Of a DNA stretch of 64,000 bases, positions 1 through 12,794 are shown piece after piece. Below the pieces are notes generated by a model. It was not told where the DNA came from. It ran no database searches and saw only the letters and a list, made by a program, of their open reading frames with translations. Positions within the stretch are counted from its first letter, which is position 1, and every line of letters begins with the position of its first letter. Location: NCBI RefSeq assembly GCF_002869765.1, contig NZ_PNOR01000012.1:54466-118465 (forward strand), written 5' to 3'. The position numbers and the translations under genes are program-made. The stretch is from Deinococcus planocerae (GTDB lineage: Bacteria; Deinococcota; Deinococci; Deinococcales; Deinococcaceae).

Positions 1-1157
1 CGGGTGCGGGCCCGCCTCTCCCCGTGCCGGGCGTGGAGTTCCGCGCCGCCGTGCAGGAGTTGCAGGTCCACGGTGACGGTGCGCGCCTGCCCCCGGAGCT
101 GCCAGTCCAGAAACTTCAGCAGTCGGTCGTACATCGCGTTCCCGGTCGCCTGGGTGGGCAGCGCGACGTACAGGCCCCGGTGCCCCAGCGCGTTCTGGAG
201 GCCCAGGAAGGCGTACAGCGCCGCCTCCGTCTTGCCCTCCCCCATCGGCGCCTCCACCAGCGCGAGGAGGGGGCGGGGGTCGTCCGCGCCCTGGGCCACC
301 TGCCCCGCGAGCAGGGTTTGCAGGGACCTCGCCCCGAAGCCCCCGATGTAGGCGAAGGCCGTCCCCAGGTCGGGGAGGTCGGGGCGCAGGGGCTCGCGCG
401 TCGTCCAGCCGATGTCGTCGAGGGCCGCGCGGGCTCTTGAGCGGGCCCGCTCCAGGTACGCCCCCGGGTCGGTGAAGGCCAGCTCGTCCACCCGATCCGG
501 AAGGGGGAAGCTGCTGCCCACCCAGTCCGCGAAGCTCGTCAGCCCGGCGAGGCGCATGAAGGCCGCGCCCGTCAGCGCCTCCACGGGCGGAGGTGGCGCG
601 TCCAGCAGTCCGAAGGCGGCGAACACCGCGTCCACGAGTTCAAGCTGTACGCCTACCCACTCGGCGCCGCCGTGGTCGCGGTCGCTCAGGTGGCCGGGGT
701 CCGCGCGCCGTCCGTGGTGGCAGCCCACCGCGTCCCCTACGTGTCGGGCGAGGTCGGCGGGCCAGCCGCAGGCGAGGGGAAGCAGGCCGCCCAGCCGCTC
801 CTGGGTGACGACCCCGTGTGGGACGGCGGGCTGGGTGGTCGGCACCCGCAGGTGAACGCGAACCCGGGCCGCCCCCGCGTCCCAGAGTTGCTGAAAGGCG
901 GGGCTGGCCTTGCCGAGGTCGTGGAGTCCCGCCAGGGCGCAGGTCCAGCGCCGGGCGAGTTCGGCATCCACGCCCAGGTCCCCGGCGAGGAGGTCGCCCG
1001 TGCGGGCGGGCTCGCGGGCCAGCACTTCCCACGCGCAGGCGGCCACGTCGAGGAGGTGGTGCAGGACGGGGAGCCACTGGCCGGGCCGGGCGCCCCGGTC
1101 GCTCTTGGCCCAGAGGCTCCGGGCGGCGGGGCCCAGGGGCGGCAGATCGGCGGACAT
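1..1157 (-). CDS. cas3: CRISPR-associated helicase/nuclease Cas3 (type I-E), 3' part beyond the window
   Basis: About 385 N-terminal residues are visible; the C-terminus lies before base 1. Cas3 is the effector that Cascade recruits to an R-loop, where it nicks and unwinds target DNA. The HD nuclease domain comes first: His33 in LHHLLDVAA, then His79-Asp80 in [12 protein letters not shown], and a later GCHHGRR. The helicase domain begins near residue 300 with a Walker A-like [13 protein letters not shown]. The start ATG at 1157 has no Shine-Dalgarno, but a TANNNT hexamer (TACCGT on the minus strand) ends 5 nt before it, so the mRNA is probably leaderless. The gene is divergent from the Cascade operon, with three small or regulatory genes in between. 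In many I-E loci cas3 is co-oriented with cse1. Confidence 0.93.
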   Translation of the reverse strand, partial: MSADLPPLGPAARSLWAKSDRGARPGQWLPVLHHLLDVAACAWEVLAREPARTGDLLAGDLGVDAELARRWTCALAGLHDLGKASPAFQQLWDAGAARVRVHLRVPTTQPAVPHGVVTQERLGGLLPLACGWPADLARHVGDAVGCHHGRRADPGHLSDRDHGGAEWVGVQLELVDAVFAAFGLLDAPPPPVEALTGAAFMRLAGLTSFADWVGSSFPLPDRVDELAFTDPGAYLERARSRARAALDDIGWTTREPLRPDLPDLGTAFAYIGGFGARSLQTLLAGQVAQGADDPRPLLALVEAPMGEGKTEAALYAFLGLQNALGHRGLYVALPTQATGNAMYDRLLKFLDWQLRGQARTVTVDLQLLHGGAELHARHGERRART

Positions 1158-1162
1158 GGCCC

Positions 1163-1168
1163 ACGGTA
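1163..1168 (-). promoter_or_regulatory. Probable -10 element of a leaderless cas3 promoter
   Basis: On the minus strand TACCGT ends 5 nt before the cas3 ATG, matching the TANNNT-then-start pattern seen at several genes here. No good -35 is visible, so the assignment is tentative. Confidence 0.35.
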
Positions 1169-1418
1169 ACGGGCGGCTGGAACCCGGGGAGGCAAAAGGC
1201 AAGGGGCGCTGAACCGGGCGTCCGAATTTGACGCCCTGCCCCGGCACGCTGAACGTGTCGCGCGGAAAAAGCGCGATGCAGACAGCGCCGAGCGCCCCCC
1301 GCACCCCTGCGGGCGAGCGCGCCGCCCGGACCTGACTCTCCCGCAGACGCCGCCGCACGGGCGAGCGCCGCCGGGCCGTCCTGTCCCGTTCCCGGGCCCC
1401 GCCCGAGGGAGACCGCCC

Positions 1419-1595
1419 ATGACCCACCCCGCCCGCACGACCGCCCGCCTCGCCCCCGCCCTCGTCCTGACGCTGCTGGCCGCCGCGCTGCCGGGCGTTC
1501 CGTTCGCCCGGAACACCGCCGCGCCAACCGCCACCCACGCCCTCGCCGCTCCCCTTCTCGCCGGGGACAACGACAAGGGGGGCATGGGCGGCTGA
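1419..1595 (+). CDS. Small secreted peptide precursor (58 aa), candidate signal peptide for the adjacent TPR regulator
   Basis: The 58-residue product is of no family I recognise. The start is well supported by a strong Shine-Dalgarno (GAGGGAGA) 6 nt before the ATG. The N-terminus has several arginines, then a hydrophobic core [14 protein letters not shown] and small-residue cleavage options (PFA or HALA), a typical Sec signal. The remaining tail is short and polar, ending DNDKGGMGG. It ends 48 nt before a TPR-type regulator on the same strand. Small exported peptides encoded next to TPR regulators are the arrangement of RNPP quorum-sensing pairs in Firmicutes (PlcR/PapR, Rap/Phr). The analogy is inference; no homology is claimed. 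The frame is short, but the RBS and signal-peptide composition make a chance ORF less likely. Confidence 0.6.
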   Translation: MTHPARTTARLAPALVLTLLAAALPGVPFARNTAAPTATHALAAPLLAGDNDKGGMGG

Positions 1596-1607
1596 GGGCT
1601 CCGGGGC

Positions 1608-1637
1608 CTGACCCTCCTCTCAGCCCCCCGGTAGAGT
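1608..1637 (+). promoter_or_regulatory. Promoter of the TPR regulator gene (leaderless)
   Basis: CTGACC at 1608-1613, an 18-nt spacer, then TAGAGT at 1632-1637. Six bases separate the -10 from the GTG at 1644, so transcription should begin at or near the start codon. The promoter sits just after the stop codon of the small peptide gene, so the regulator can be transcribed separately. Confidence 0.5.
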
Positions 1638-1643
1638 GGGCGG

Positions 1644-3362
1644 GTGCCGCGCCCGCCCGCCGCGTTCGTGTCCGACGAGGAACTCGCCCTGTCCGTCCCG
1701 GCCCTGGTGGAGGGGGGCCGGGCGGACCTCGCGTTGCGGACCCTGTGGCTCGCCGCCGACGGGGCACCGGACCTCGACCGTTTCGCGCGGCTGCTGGACC
1801 TCCTCGCTCTCCTGCCCCCGCAGACGCGGAGCAGCGGGCCGGGCGTGCGCCTCCACCTGCGGCTCCTGACCGGCCTGCGGCGGGCCGGGGACTCGCTGGA
1901 CGCGGTGGAGGCCGCCCGCGACGCCGGGCTGGGTGCTCACTTCCTGAACGTCTACCGGGCCTGGGCGCTCTCGCAGCAGGAGCGGTTCGGAGAGGCGCTG
2001 GAGACGTTGAAACCCGCCCTGAGCGAATCGCTGGACACCGAGCCGGACGCCGGGCCGGAGACCGGGGGGCTCACCCGCTTCGAGGACACCCTGGGCTGGC
2101 GGGTGCGGGCCCGCTCGCTGGCGGCGCTGGGACAGGGCGGCTGGCGGGAGGGGTACGCCCGGGCGCGCCTCCACGCCACGGGGCGGGCGCTGGCCCTGGT
2201 GTGGCTGGAGGAGGGCGCGACCCTGAGCGGACGCGGGGACGTGCAGGGCGCCCTGCGCGCGTACACCCAGGCGCTGCCCCTCGTCGAGCGCGACCCGTAT
2301 TACCACGCGCTCGCCCTGCACAACCTGGGGCTGGTGTGTCTGCGCGACTGCCGTTTCGGGGAGGCCGAGGCCTATTTCGGGCGGGTGAGCGGGGTGGGGC
2401 GCGCGGCGGCCTTTCGCGCCCGCGCCCTGTGCGGGGAGGGGGCCGTGCGCCGCGCCCTGGGCGAGTGGGACCGCGCCGCCTGGGCCTACCGCGCCGCGCT
2501 CGAATTGCAGGCCGAGGACGACGACCGCCAGCAGGCGTGGCGCGGCCTGGGCCACACCCTGCGCCTCTCGGGCCGGGCCCGCAGCGCCGTGGAGTGGCTC
2601 ACCCGCGCCACGACCGCGACCCCCGGCGACCGGCAGACGGGCCGCTCGTGGGTCTTCGTGGACGTGGCCGCCGCGTACGCCGCGCTCGGGGACGTTTCCG
2701 CCGCTCACGAAGCCCTCGGGCTCATCCCTCCCCTCACGGGCGAGGACGCCGACCGGGAGAGGATCGTGCGCGCCGAACTCGCCCGGCAGGGGGGCGACCT
2801 CGCCGGGGCGCTCTCCCACCTGGGCGGCCTGAATCTTCAAACCCTCTGGGCGCGGGAGGAGGCGCACGCCTTCCCGGAGCTGTTCTCTCCCCTGCCCGAC
2901 CCGGCGACCCGCCCGGCCCCGCTGCCTCGTGCCGAGCGCACTCACGTCACCGTCCGGGCCCTCGGCCCCCTCGACGTGCGGGTGAATGGGCGCCCGGTGC
3001 CGGTCGGGCCGGCCTCGCGGGCGGGCGTGCTGCTCGTCGCGCTGCTGGAGGCGGGGGGGCGGGCCGGGACCGGGGAACTCGCCCTCGCCGTCTCCAGCCG
3101 TGAGGACCGATGCGAGCGGCACGGCAAGCAGGCGGTGTCGCGCATCGCGGGCGAGTTGCGCCGCGCCCTGGGTTGGGAGGGCAGCGTGCAGGCCCGCTCC
3201 GGCGCGTACTTCCTCGACCCGGCGGCGGAGTGGGACTACGACGTGCGGAGCGCTCTGGAAGCGGGCCAGCCCATCGAGGCTTTCCTGAGCGGCGTCACCC
3301 TCCCCTGGGTGCTGGACCGGGAGACCCAGTTGCGTCAGAAGGACTCAGATCATTTGCACTGA
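1644..3362 (+). CDS. TPR-repeat transcriptional regulator with C-terminal SARP/OmpR-type winged helix
   Basis: The 572-residue protein is unusual in domain order. Residues about 20-400 are helical TPR-like units (for example YYHALALHNLGLVCLRDC and AWRGLGHTLRLSGR). Residues about 433-525 form a winged helix of the Trans_reg_C/BTAD type (VRALGPLDVRVNGRPV, then VSRIAGELRRALG). SARP regulators normally carry the winged helix at the N-terminus, so this order is reversed. TPR domains often bind peptides, and a secreted-peptide gene lies directly upstream. The GTG at 1644 is favoured because a TAGAGT -10 sits 6 nt before it; an internal GTG at 1668 is the alternative. The gene precedes the WYL/Cascade genes, so control of CRISPR-Cas is plausible but unproven. 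Confidence 0.8.
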   Translation: MPRPPAAFVSDEELALSVPALVEGGRADLALRTLWLAADGAPDLDRFARLLDLLALLPPQTRSSGPGVRLHLRLLTGLRRAGDSLDAVEAARDAGLGAHFLNVYRAWALSQQERFGEALETLKPALSESLDTEPDAGPETGGLTRFEDTLGWRVRARSLAALGQGGWREGYARARLHATGRALALVWLEEGATLSGRGDVQGALRAYTQALPLVERDPYYHALALHNLGLVCLRDCRFGEAEAYFGRVSGVGRAAAFRARALCGEGAVRRALGEWDRAAWAYRAALELQAEDDDRQQAWRGLGHTLRLSGRARSAVEWLTRATTATPGDRQTGRSWVFVDVAAAYAALGDVSAAHEALGLIPPLTGEDADRERIVRAELARQGGDLAGALSHLGGLNLQTLWAREEAHAFPELFSPLPDPATRPAPLPRAERTHVTVRALGPLDVRVNGRPVPVGPASRAGVLLVALLEAGGRAGTGELALAVSSREDRCERHGKQAVSRIAGELRRALGWEGSVQARSGAYFLDPAAEWDYDVRSALEAGQPIEAFLSGVTLPWVLDRETQLRQKDSDHLH

Positions 3363-3432
3363 ATGTGGGTGCAGAACCCGCCGCGACGATGGCGCGACAC
3401 GCCACGGGCATCCTCAGGGGCGGAGGACCACC

Positions 3433-4464
3433 GTGGGCGACCCCTTACCCCAGGACCCGGAACGGCACGAACCCCCGTCCATGAACGCGCAGGAACGCAG
3501 CACGTGGCGCAAAGCGCAGCGCCTGAGGCTGATCGAGGACCACTTGCGCACCCAGTCCATGACCAGCCGCGAACTTGCCGACCTGCTCCGCGAGCCCATC
3601 CGCACGGTCCAGCGGGCGCTCGGCGACCTCGAACAGATGGAGAGGGGGCTGGAGAAACAACGCGACGGGAAGTATCACATCCCCGTGCGCCGCGAGCCGC
3701 TCGATCCGGTGGAGGTGCTGACCGTCCACGCCGCCGTGCGGCTGCTGTACCACCACGCGCCCGCCCACCACAGCCGCTACATCAGCGCCCTGCACAAGAT
3801 CGCCCGCGACCTGCCCGAGGCGACCCGGCGGGTGCTCGACGAGTCGGTGGTCGTCAACACGGCCCGGCGCAGCGACGACGGCACCCTGGAGCGGGTCGCC
3901 CTCGCCTGGGAGCGGCATCAGGTCCTGCGCTTCGACTACAAGCGCCCGAACGGCGACCTCGAACGCGGCAACGAACTCTGCGTGTACTTCGTGGAGGTCA
4001 GCCGCGCGAACCTCGCCCCCTACGTGATCGGGCTGGAGCGCAGGCACCGCGGCCAGGTCCGCACCTTCAAGCTCGGGCGGATGCTCAACCCCGTCACGTT
4101 GAGCGACACGTACACCATCCCCGAGGAGTTCAACCCCCGCGACTACCTCACCGACGCCTGGGGCGTGATCGGCGGCGAGAACCCCATCACCGTGCGGCTG
4201 CGCTTCACGCCCGACGCCGCCTACCGCGTCCTGGAGGGCGGCTATCCCAACGCCAGCGAGCCCCTGATCTACGCCGATGGCAGCGTCGAACTCGACATCC
4301 GCGCCGGGACCGACAACACGGGGCTCCCCCGCGAACTCATCCCCTGGATTCTCTCGTGGGGCCCGAGGGTGGATGTGCTCGGCCCGGAAGTCGTGCGGCG
4401 GCACTGGCTCGGCGAACTGCGCGCGGCGCTGCGGCAGCACGGGCCGGAGGAGGTGAGATCGTGA
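3433..4464 (+). CDS. WYL-domain transcriptional regulator, first gene of the Cascade operon
   Basis: 343 residues. An N-terminal helix-turn-helix (TSRELADLLREPIRTVQRAL, about residues 38-57) is followed by a WYL domain (HQVLRFDYKRPNG through VEVSRANLAPYVIGLERR, where APYVIG replaces the usual WYL triad) and a C-terminal WCX-like extension. WYL proteins sense ligands, possibly nucleotides or nucleic acid ends, and often sit beside defence loci. The GTG at 3433 has GGAGGA 6-7 nt upstream, whereas the internal ATG at 3481 lacks one. The stop overlaps the cse1 start, so it is very likely co-transcribed and translationally coupled with Cascade, suggesting operon autoregulation. Confidence 0.88.
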   Translation: MGDPLPQDPERHEPPSMNAQERSTWRKAQRLRLIEDHLRTQSMTSRELADLLREPIRTVQRALGDLEQMERGLEKQRDGKYHIPVRREPLDPVEVLTVHAAVRLLYHHAPAHHSRYISALHKIARDLPEATRRVLDESVVVNTARRSDDGTLERVALAWERHQVLRFDYKRPNGDLERGNELCVYFVEVSRANLAPYVIGLERRHRGQVRTFKLGRMLNPVTLSDTYTIPEEFNPRDYLTDAWGVIGGENPITVRLRFTPDAAYRVLEGGYPNASEPLIYADGSVELDIRAGTDNTGLPRELIPWILSWGPRVDVLGPEVVRRHWLGELRAALRQHGPEEVRS

Positions 4465-6212
4465 AGCCTCCCGCTCCCACCTTCAACCTGATCGACGCCC
4501 CCTGGCTCTCCCTGCGGCCCCTGGACGGCGGCCCCGTGCGCGAGGTCGGTCTGTGGGAGGCGTTGACGGAGGCCCGGTCGCACCAGCGCATCGACGACCC
4601 CTCGCCCCTCGTCACGGTCGCCCTGTTGCGCCTGTGCCTCGCCGTGCTGCATCGGGCTTTGCAGGGACCGAAGGACGCGGCGCAGGCGGCGGGGTGGTAC
4701 AGGGACGGCTTCCCGGCGGGGCAGGTCGAGGCTTACCTGGACCGCTGGCAGGGCCGCTTCGACCTCTTCGGCGGGGCGCCCTTCTGGCAGGTGGCCGACC
4801 TGACGCCCGAGCTGGAGGACGGGCGGTACCGCAGCCACTGGACCCGCCTGGGCGCCGAGGTCGGGAGCGCGAACACGACGCCCCTGTTCAACCCGGCGGC
4901 GCGGCCCGGCGGCGAGCGGCGAGACGCCCTCTCCCTCGCCGGGGCGGCGCGGCGGCTGGTGGAGGCCCAGACCTTCATGCTGGGGGGGCTGATCAAACGC
5001 TTCACCACAGCGGCAAAAGCGGCCCCGGTGGCGACAGCGGCGCTGACCGTGCCCCAGGGCCGCACCCTGCATGAGACGCTGTGCCTGAACCTCGTGCCCC
5101 TCGCGGCGGGGGAGCTGGAGGCCGACCGGCCCGTCTGGGAGCGCGAACCCCTGACCGTGGCGGACGTGCGCGCGTACCACGAGCACGGGCGGACGCGGGC
5201 GCCCCAGGGTCCGGTGGACCGCTACACCTGGGTCAGCCGCAGCGTGCGCCTGCACCCCGAACCCGGCCCGGACGGCGGCGAGGTCGTGCGCGTGGTGGGC
5301 TTCGCGGCGGGCGTGCCCTTGGAGGGGAGCGGCGAGGGCGCGGGCCTGAACGTCGATCCCCACGTCGCCCTGCGCCCGGGCGGCGATCCCAGGGCCCCGG
5401 CCCTCTTCCCGCAGAAGCTCCGGCGCGAGGTACTGTTCTGGCGCGACCTCGCCGCCCTGCTCCCCGACCCGCAGGACACGGCCACCGTCACCGCCGCCGG
5501 GAAGGTGCGCTCGGTCCCGGGCGTGCCGCCTCGGGCCGTCGCCCACGCCCGGGAGGTGCTGAAGGCCCTCCGTCCTGCCCCGGCTCCCCCGCCGCCCGGC
5601 CTCTCCCGGGAGGAACGGCGGGCGTGGGTGGTGGAGGCAGCGCGTCGGAGCGGCGCCCAGCCTGTCATTCCCGTCAGCGTCTTCGGGCAGATCACCGACC
5701 AGGGCAAGGGCTTCGCCTTCCGCCAGGAGGAATACACCCTGCCGGAAGCCTTCGTGAACGACCCGGCGGCCTTCGCCAAGCAGATCCACACGGCGCTCAG
5801 CGACGCCAAGACCGTCGGGGAAGGATTACGGCAGGCCACGCGCCGCCTCGCCGGGGAGGTGCTGTCACGCGGCGGCACCCGCGAGCCGCACAAGGACGAC
5901 GTGACGCGGCTGGCGGACGGACTGCCCACCCTCCCGACTTTCTGGGCGCGGCTGGAGGCGCCCTTCCGTGTCTACCTCGCGGCCCTCGACCTGGATGCGG
6001 GGGAGGCGCTGGCGGCGTGGCACCGGACCCTCACGCACGCGGCCTGGGACGCCTGGGCGCTCGCGCTGGAGGGGGTGGGCGACTCCCGGGCGAACGCCAG
6101 CGCGGCCTACCGCCCCCGCGTGACCGAGGGCAAACGTCAACTCTCCCCCCAGGCCACCCTGGAAATTGCGCTGAGAAGAATCGCCGCCGAGCCGCAGGAG
6201 GTCTCCGCATGA
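4461..6212 (+). CDS. cse1: Type I-E Cascade large subunit Cse1/CasA (Cas8e)
   Basis: 583 residues. Cse1 is the large subunit that recognises the PAM, opens target DNA and recruits Cas3. The N-terminus ([12 protein letters not shown]) is the family signature, and [12 protein letters not shown] with the downstream [10 protein letters not shown] region matches Cse1 layout. The frame stays open far upstream, but the start is set at the GTG at 4461, which overlaps the WYL stop and follows a strong GGAGGAGG. The stop overlaps cse2. It is slightly longer than E. coli Cse1 (about 500 residues), partly from a proline-rich insert near residue 375. Confidence 0.93.
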   Translation: MKPPAPTFNLIDAPWLSLRPLDGGPVREVGLWEALTEARSHQRIDDPSPLVTVALLRLCLAVLHRALQGPKDAAQAAGWYRDGFPAGQVEAYLDRWQGRFDLFGGAPFWQVADLTPELEDGRYRSHWTRLGAEVGSANTTPLFNPAARPGGERRDALSLAGAARRLVEAQTFMLGGLIKRFTTAAKAAPVATAALTVPQGRTLHETLCLNLVPLAAGELEADRPVWEREPLTVADVRAYHEHGRTRAPQGPVDRYTWVSRSVRLHPEPGPDGGEVVRVVGFAAGVPLEGSGEGAGLNVDPHVALRPGGDPRAPALFPQKLRREVLFWRDLAALLPDPQDTATVTAAGKVRSVPGVPPRAVAHAREVLKALRPAPAPPPPGLSREERRAWVVEAARRSGAQPVIPVSVFGQITDQGKGFAFRQEEYTLPEAFVNDPAAFAKQIHTALSDAKTVGEGLRQATRRLAGEVLSRGGTREPHKDDVTRLADGLPTLPTFWARLEAPFRVYLAALDLDAGEALAAWHRTLTHAAWDAWALALEGVGDSRANASAAYRPRVTEGKRQLSPQATLEIALRRIAAEPQEVSA

Positions 6213-6864
6213 CCAGCCCACCCGCCGAAGTCCCCCCGGAGGCCCGCTTCGTGCAGGCCCTCTCCCGCCTGGAGCGTGGGCGCCTCGCCGAGTTGCGCCG
6301 CAGCCTGGGCGACGAGCGGCCCGGCCAGAGCGCCGCGTGGCTGGAGGGCGTGCTCCTGCGCTCGGGCCTGCGCCTGCGCGACGAGGACCGCTCCGGGCGC
6401 GAGGCCCTGTACCTCCTCGCGGGCCTCTACGCCCTGATCGAGCGCCCGCACGAGGACGAGGAAGAGACGGAAGACGACGGGCAGGAACGCGCGGGCCTCT
6501 CCCTGGGTGCGCTCCTCGGTCGCCTCTACCTGGATCAGGGCGAGCGGCCCAGCACCGAGAAACGCTTCCTGGCCCTCCTCGACGCCGACCGCGACGGTCT
6601 GGCGTACCAGCTCCGGCAGGCGGTCACGCTGCTCAGGGCCGCCGACCGCAAGCCCGACTGGGTGCGCCTCCTCGCCGACGTGACGCGCTGGACTCATCCC
6701 TATGCCGGGGACGACGTGCGCCGAACGTGGGCGCGGGACTTCTACCGCCACGGGACGCCCGCCCGTTCTGCCGACCGCCCGGTCCCGGACGACGAATCCG
6801 AACCCGCCGACCCCCCCACCCCGCCCCGCCCTGCCGATTCCGCTGACGACGAAGGAGAGCGCCT

Positions 6865-6868
<4 letters not shown>
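6209..6868 (+). CDS. cse2: Type I-E Cascade small subunit Cse2/CasB
   Basis: 219 residues. Cse2 forms the dimeric belly of Cascade and stabilises the displaced DNA strand. The predicted helical protein shows the family features [20 protein letters not shown] near the N-terminus and a central acidic loop ([10 protein letters not shown]). The C-terminal 35 residues are Pro/Asp/Glu-rich and look disordered, making it longer than the E. coli protein (160 residues). The ATG overlaps the cse1 stop (ATGA) and the stop overlaps the cas7 GTG, so it is tightly coupled. Confidence 0.9.
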
Positions 6869-8028
<1,160 letters not shown>

Positions 8029-8029
8029 G

Positions 8030-8725
8030 GTGACGGCCCCCTCCACCCTGCTCATCCCCCTCGCCGGACCAATGCAGTCCTGGGGCACCCGCTCGCGCTT
8101 CGACGACCGCGACACCGAGGCCGAGCCCAGCAAGAGCGGCGTGCTGGGCCTGTGCGCCGCGGCCCTCGGCCTCGACCGCGCCGAACCTGTGAGCCACCTC
8201 GCCTCCCTCGCCTTCGGGGTGCGGGTGGACCGCGAGGGCACCCTCCGGCACGACTACCACACGGCGCAGCTCCACCCCGGCGAGCGCCGCGCGAGCACCA
8301 GCCTGACCCGCCGCGCCTACCTCGCCGACGCGGCCTTCTGGGCGGGCTTGCAGGGGGACCCGGCGCTGCTGGGCGAAGTCCACGCCGCCCTCAAGAATCC
8401 ACACTGGCCCCTCGCGCTGGGCCGCAAGAGCTTTCCGCCGTCGCTGCCCCTCTGGAGGCCGGACGCCCTGCGGGGAGAGGCGCTGCTCCCCGCCCTGCGT
8501 GCCGCCCCCACCCTGCGCGGCGAACGGGAGGCGCGACGGGGAACCTTGAATGCCCCGTACCGCCTCGTGGTGGACGCCCGCGCCGTGCCCGACCCTGGCC
8601 GGGACGCGGCCCCCGGCGTGCGGCGCGACGACCCGACCGCCCCCTTCGCCGTTCGGCGCTACGCCCTGCGCGACGTGCTGACCTGGAGCGAGGCCCTCGC
8701 CCTGAGCCTGGAGGAGGCGTCGTGA
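8030..8725 (+). CDS. cas5e: Type I-E Cascade subunit Cas5 (CasD)
   Basis: 231 residues. Cas5e caps the 5' handle of crRNA, here expected to be the eight bases ATGGTCCG of the repeat. The N-terminus ([24 protein letters not shown], shown here only in part: [10 protein letters not shown] and [13 protein letters not shown]) is the Cas5 RAMP signature. GTG start; the end overlaps the beginning of cas6e. Confidence 0.94.
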   Translation: MTAPSTLLIPLAGPMQSWGTRSRFDDRDTEAEPSKSGVLGLCAAALGLDRAEPVSHLASLAFGVRVDREGTLRHDYHTAQLHPGERRASTSLTRRAYLADAAFWAGLQGDPALLGEVHAALKNPHWPLALGRKSFPPSLPLWRPDALRGEALLPALRAAPTLRGEREARRGTLNAPYRLVVDARAVPDPGRDAAPGVRRDDPTAPFAVRRYALRDVLTWSEALALSLEEAS

Positions 8726-9356
8726 TGTACCTCTCCCGCCTCGTGCTCGACGACCGCCACCGTCAGGCGTTCCGCGACCTGCAAAGCCCCTACGCGCTGC
8801 ATCAGACCCTGCGCTGGGCCTTCCCCGGCGCGGGCGAGGGGGGGGCACCCCTGCCTGACGGCGAGCGCGTCCTGTGGCGGCAGGAGGGAAGCGCGGTCCT
8901 GGTGCAGAGCCTCACGCTCCCCGACTGGGAGGCGCTGGAGGACCGTCACCCCGGTTACCTGCGCCACAGCGCGTGCAAGCCCCTCGACCTCGCCGCCGCG
9001 CTCACGCCGGGCCGTCCCCTGCGTTTTCACCTGCGCGCGAACGTGACGGTTCGCAGGCTGGACGAGCAGGGTCGCAGCCGCCGCCACGCCCTGCACGGGC
9101 CGCAGGAACAGCTCGGCTGGCTCCACCGCCAGGGGGAACGCGGCGGCTTCCGGGTGCGGGGCGCGGACCTGCTCCACAGCGGCTCCCTCCGCACCCGCAA
9201 GGGCGCCCAGACCCTCACCCTTCACACCGTCACCTTCGACGGGTTGATCGACGTGAGCGACGGCGCGGCGCTGCTCGGGGCCGTGCGGGGCGGCCTGGGC
9301 CACGCCAAGGCGCTGGGCTGCGGGTTGCTGAGCCTCGCGCCCGCCGGAGGTGCCCC

Positions 9357-9360
<4 letters not shown>
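8725..9360 (+). CDS. cas6e: crRNA-processing endoribonuclease Cas6e (Cse3/CasE)
   Basis: 211 residues. Cas6e cleaves the pre-crRNA at the base of the repeat hairpin and stays bound to the product. Tyr23 and His26 in SPYALHQTL correspond to the catalytic Tyr/His pair of the T. thermophilus enzyme. The C-terminal glycine-rich [14 protein letters not shown] is the RAMP RNA-binding loop. The ATG at 8725 overlaps the cas5 stop and has GAGGAGG upstream; a GTG one codon earlier is equally possible. The stop overlaps the cas1 ATG. Confidence 0.95.
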
Positions 9361-10313
<953 letters not shown>

Positions 10314-10614
10314 GAGCCTGCGCGGCGAGCTTGCCCGCTGGCTGATCGAGGTGCAGCCGGGCGTGTACGTCGGCAACGCCTCGGCCCTCGTCCGCGACCT
10401 GCTGTGGGACAAGGCCGTGCAGCACACGCGCCGGGGCCGCTGCACCCAGGTCTACCGGGCGCAGAACGAGCAGGGCTTCGTGATCCGCACCCACGGCGAC
10501 GGCGCCCGCCGCGTCGTTAGCCTCGACGGCTATCAATTGGTCGCCGTTCGCAACGCCCGCCACGCGGAACTCAGCCGGGAGTATGCCCCTCCCGAGGACG
10601 ATGACAAATTGTGA

Positions 10615-10682
10615 GGTAAGTCGGGGGTTGGAGAAGAGACCTCGATACGGGTGATGGTCGGGGAGGCGTGTGTTTTGAGAGT
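10615..10682 (+). promoter_or_regulatory. CRISPR leader
   Basis: The 68 nt between the cas2 stop and the first repeat. It lies at the end with perfect repeats, opposite the decayed end, so new spacers should enter here and pre-crRNA should run rightward. No convincing promoter is visible. GTGTTTT occurs twice at the leader-repeat junction (about 10670 and 10681), and 10647-10660 resembles a shortened repeat. Confidence 0.7.
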
Positions 10683-11871
<1,189 letters not shown>

Positions 11872-12093
11872 GCGTGCTCACGGACGCGGTGACTCTCCCA
11901 TACGTGCTCCCCGTCCAGATGGGACGCCTGGCGTCAGTTCGTCAACTTTTCGCAAAGAGGCCGCGCGGTTTCACCCGGTACGCTGCCTCCACCGGGCATG
12001 CTTTTCTCTCCCTCACCCCGTGGGGATGGCCCGAGGAGTTGTTCAAAATGAGATTGTGCCTGACCTTTTCCCCACGCTTGTGGGGACGTTTTG
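11872..12093 (+). repeat. Decayed tail of the CRISPR array
   Basis: Past the last clear repeat there are remnants. At 11904, exactly one 61-nt period on, only GT..TCCCC and a central TGGG match. At 12005-12033 the right half matches well (GTGGGGATGGCCCG). At 12065-12093 the left half is nearly intact (TTTTCCCCACG, then GTGGGGA) but the 3' end is changed. The last two are 60 nt apart. The offset from 11904 suggests a small deletion. This is the expected old, leader-distal end. Confidence 0.7.
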
Positions 12094-12122
12094 CGGGAGG
12101 CCTGCTGTGTCCTGCCCGGCCC

Positions 12123-12560
12123 TTACGGCTGGTGGTCGGGGGGCAGGGCCGCCGTGGCGAACCAGAAGGCGCCCAAGGAGCGGATGACCTCGACGAATTC
12201 CTCCAGGGTGACGGGCTTGGGGATGTAGGCGTTGGCGTGCAGGTTGTAGCTGCGCCAGATGTCCTGCTCGGCACGCGAGGTGGTGAGGACGATAATCGGG
12301 ATATTGCGCAGGTCCTGGTCCACCTTGAGCACGTCGAGGACCTCCAGGCCGCCCATGCGGGGCATGTTCAGGTCGAGGAGGATCACGTCGGGGCGCGGGG
12401 CTCCCGAGTGCTCGCCCTCGCGGCGCAGGAAGGCCAGGGCCTCGACCCCATCCCGGGCGAGGTGCAGCGCGTGGGGAAAGTCGGCCTCGCTGAAGGCCTC
12501 CTCGGTCAGCAGGATGTCGGCGGCGTTGTCCTCGACGAGGAGAATGTCGATGGCCTTCAT
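12123..12560 (-). CDS. CheY-like single-domain response regulator (Rcp1 type)
   Basis: 145 residues, one receiver domain. It has the acidic pair in [12 protein letters not shown] (Glu10-Asp11), phosphoacceptor Asp63 in [12 protein letters not shown], the TTSRAEQD switch region and Lys115 in [10 protein letters not shown]. The long alpha4 region and EDN motif are typical of Rcp1-type regulators partnered with phytochrome-like histidine kinases. No kinase is adjacent. The ATG at 12560 is chosen because the receiver fold begins at residue 5; the frame stays open upstream but that part has no domain. It faces the array tail, ending 30 nt from the last decayed repeat. Confidence 0.88.
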   Translation of the reverse strand: MKAIDILLVEDNAADILLTEEAFSEADFPHALHLARDGVEALAFLRREGEHSGAPRPDVILLDLNMPRMGGLEVLDVLKVDQDLRNIPIIVLTTSRAEQDIWRSYNLHANAYIPKPVTLEEFVEVIRSLGAFWFATAALPPDHQP

Positions 12561-12794
12561 GGCCGCGCCGCCTCGGCCCGGGTCGGGAAACGGACCCGCG
12601 AGGGGCGACACGGACGCGGGCCGCTCCCGGGAATGCCCGCCGCCGTAAGGCCCCGACAGGCCAGCCGGAGAGAAAGCTTCATGGGAACACATTCTAAGGG
12701 CAAGGTCTCACAGAACCCGGACAGCGGGGCCCACACGGTCCTTTCAACGAAGCTTAACCTCCGCACGCGCCACCCCCCTACAGTGGGGGCCACC

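Noticed and set aside
3363..4460. N-terminal extension of cse1 back to 3363
   Set aside because: It overlaps the WYL gene in another frame and is Arg/Pro-rich. The cse1 fold starts at the GTG at 4461 with a strong RBS.
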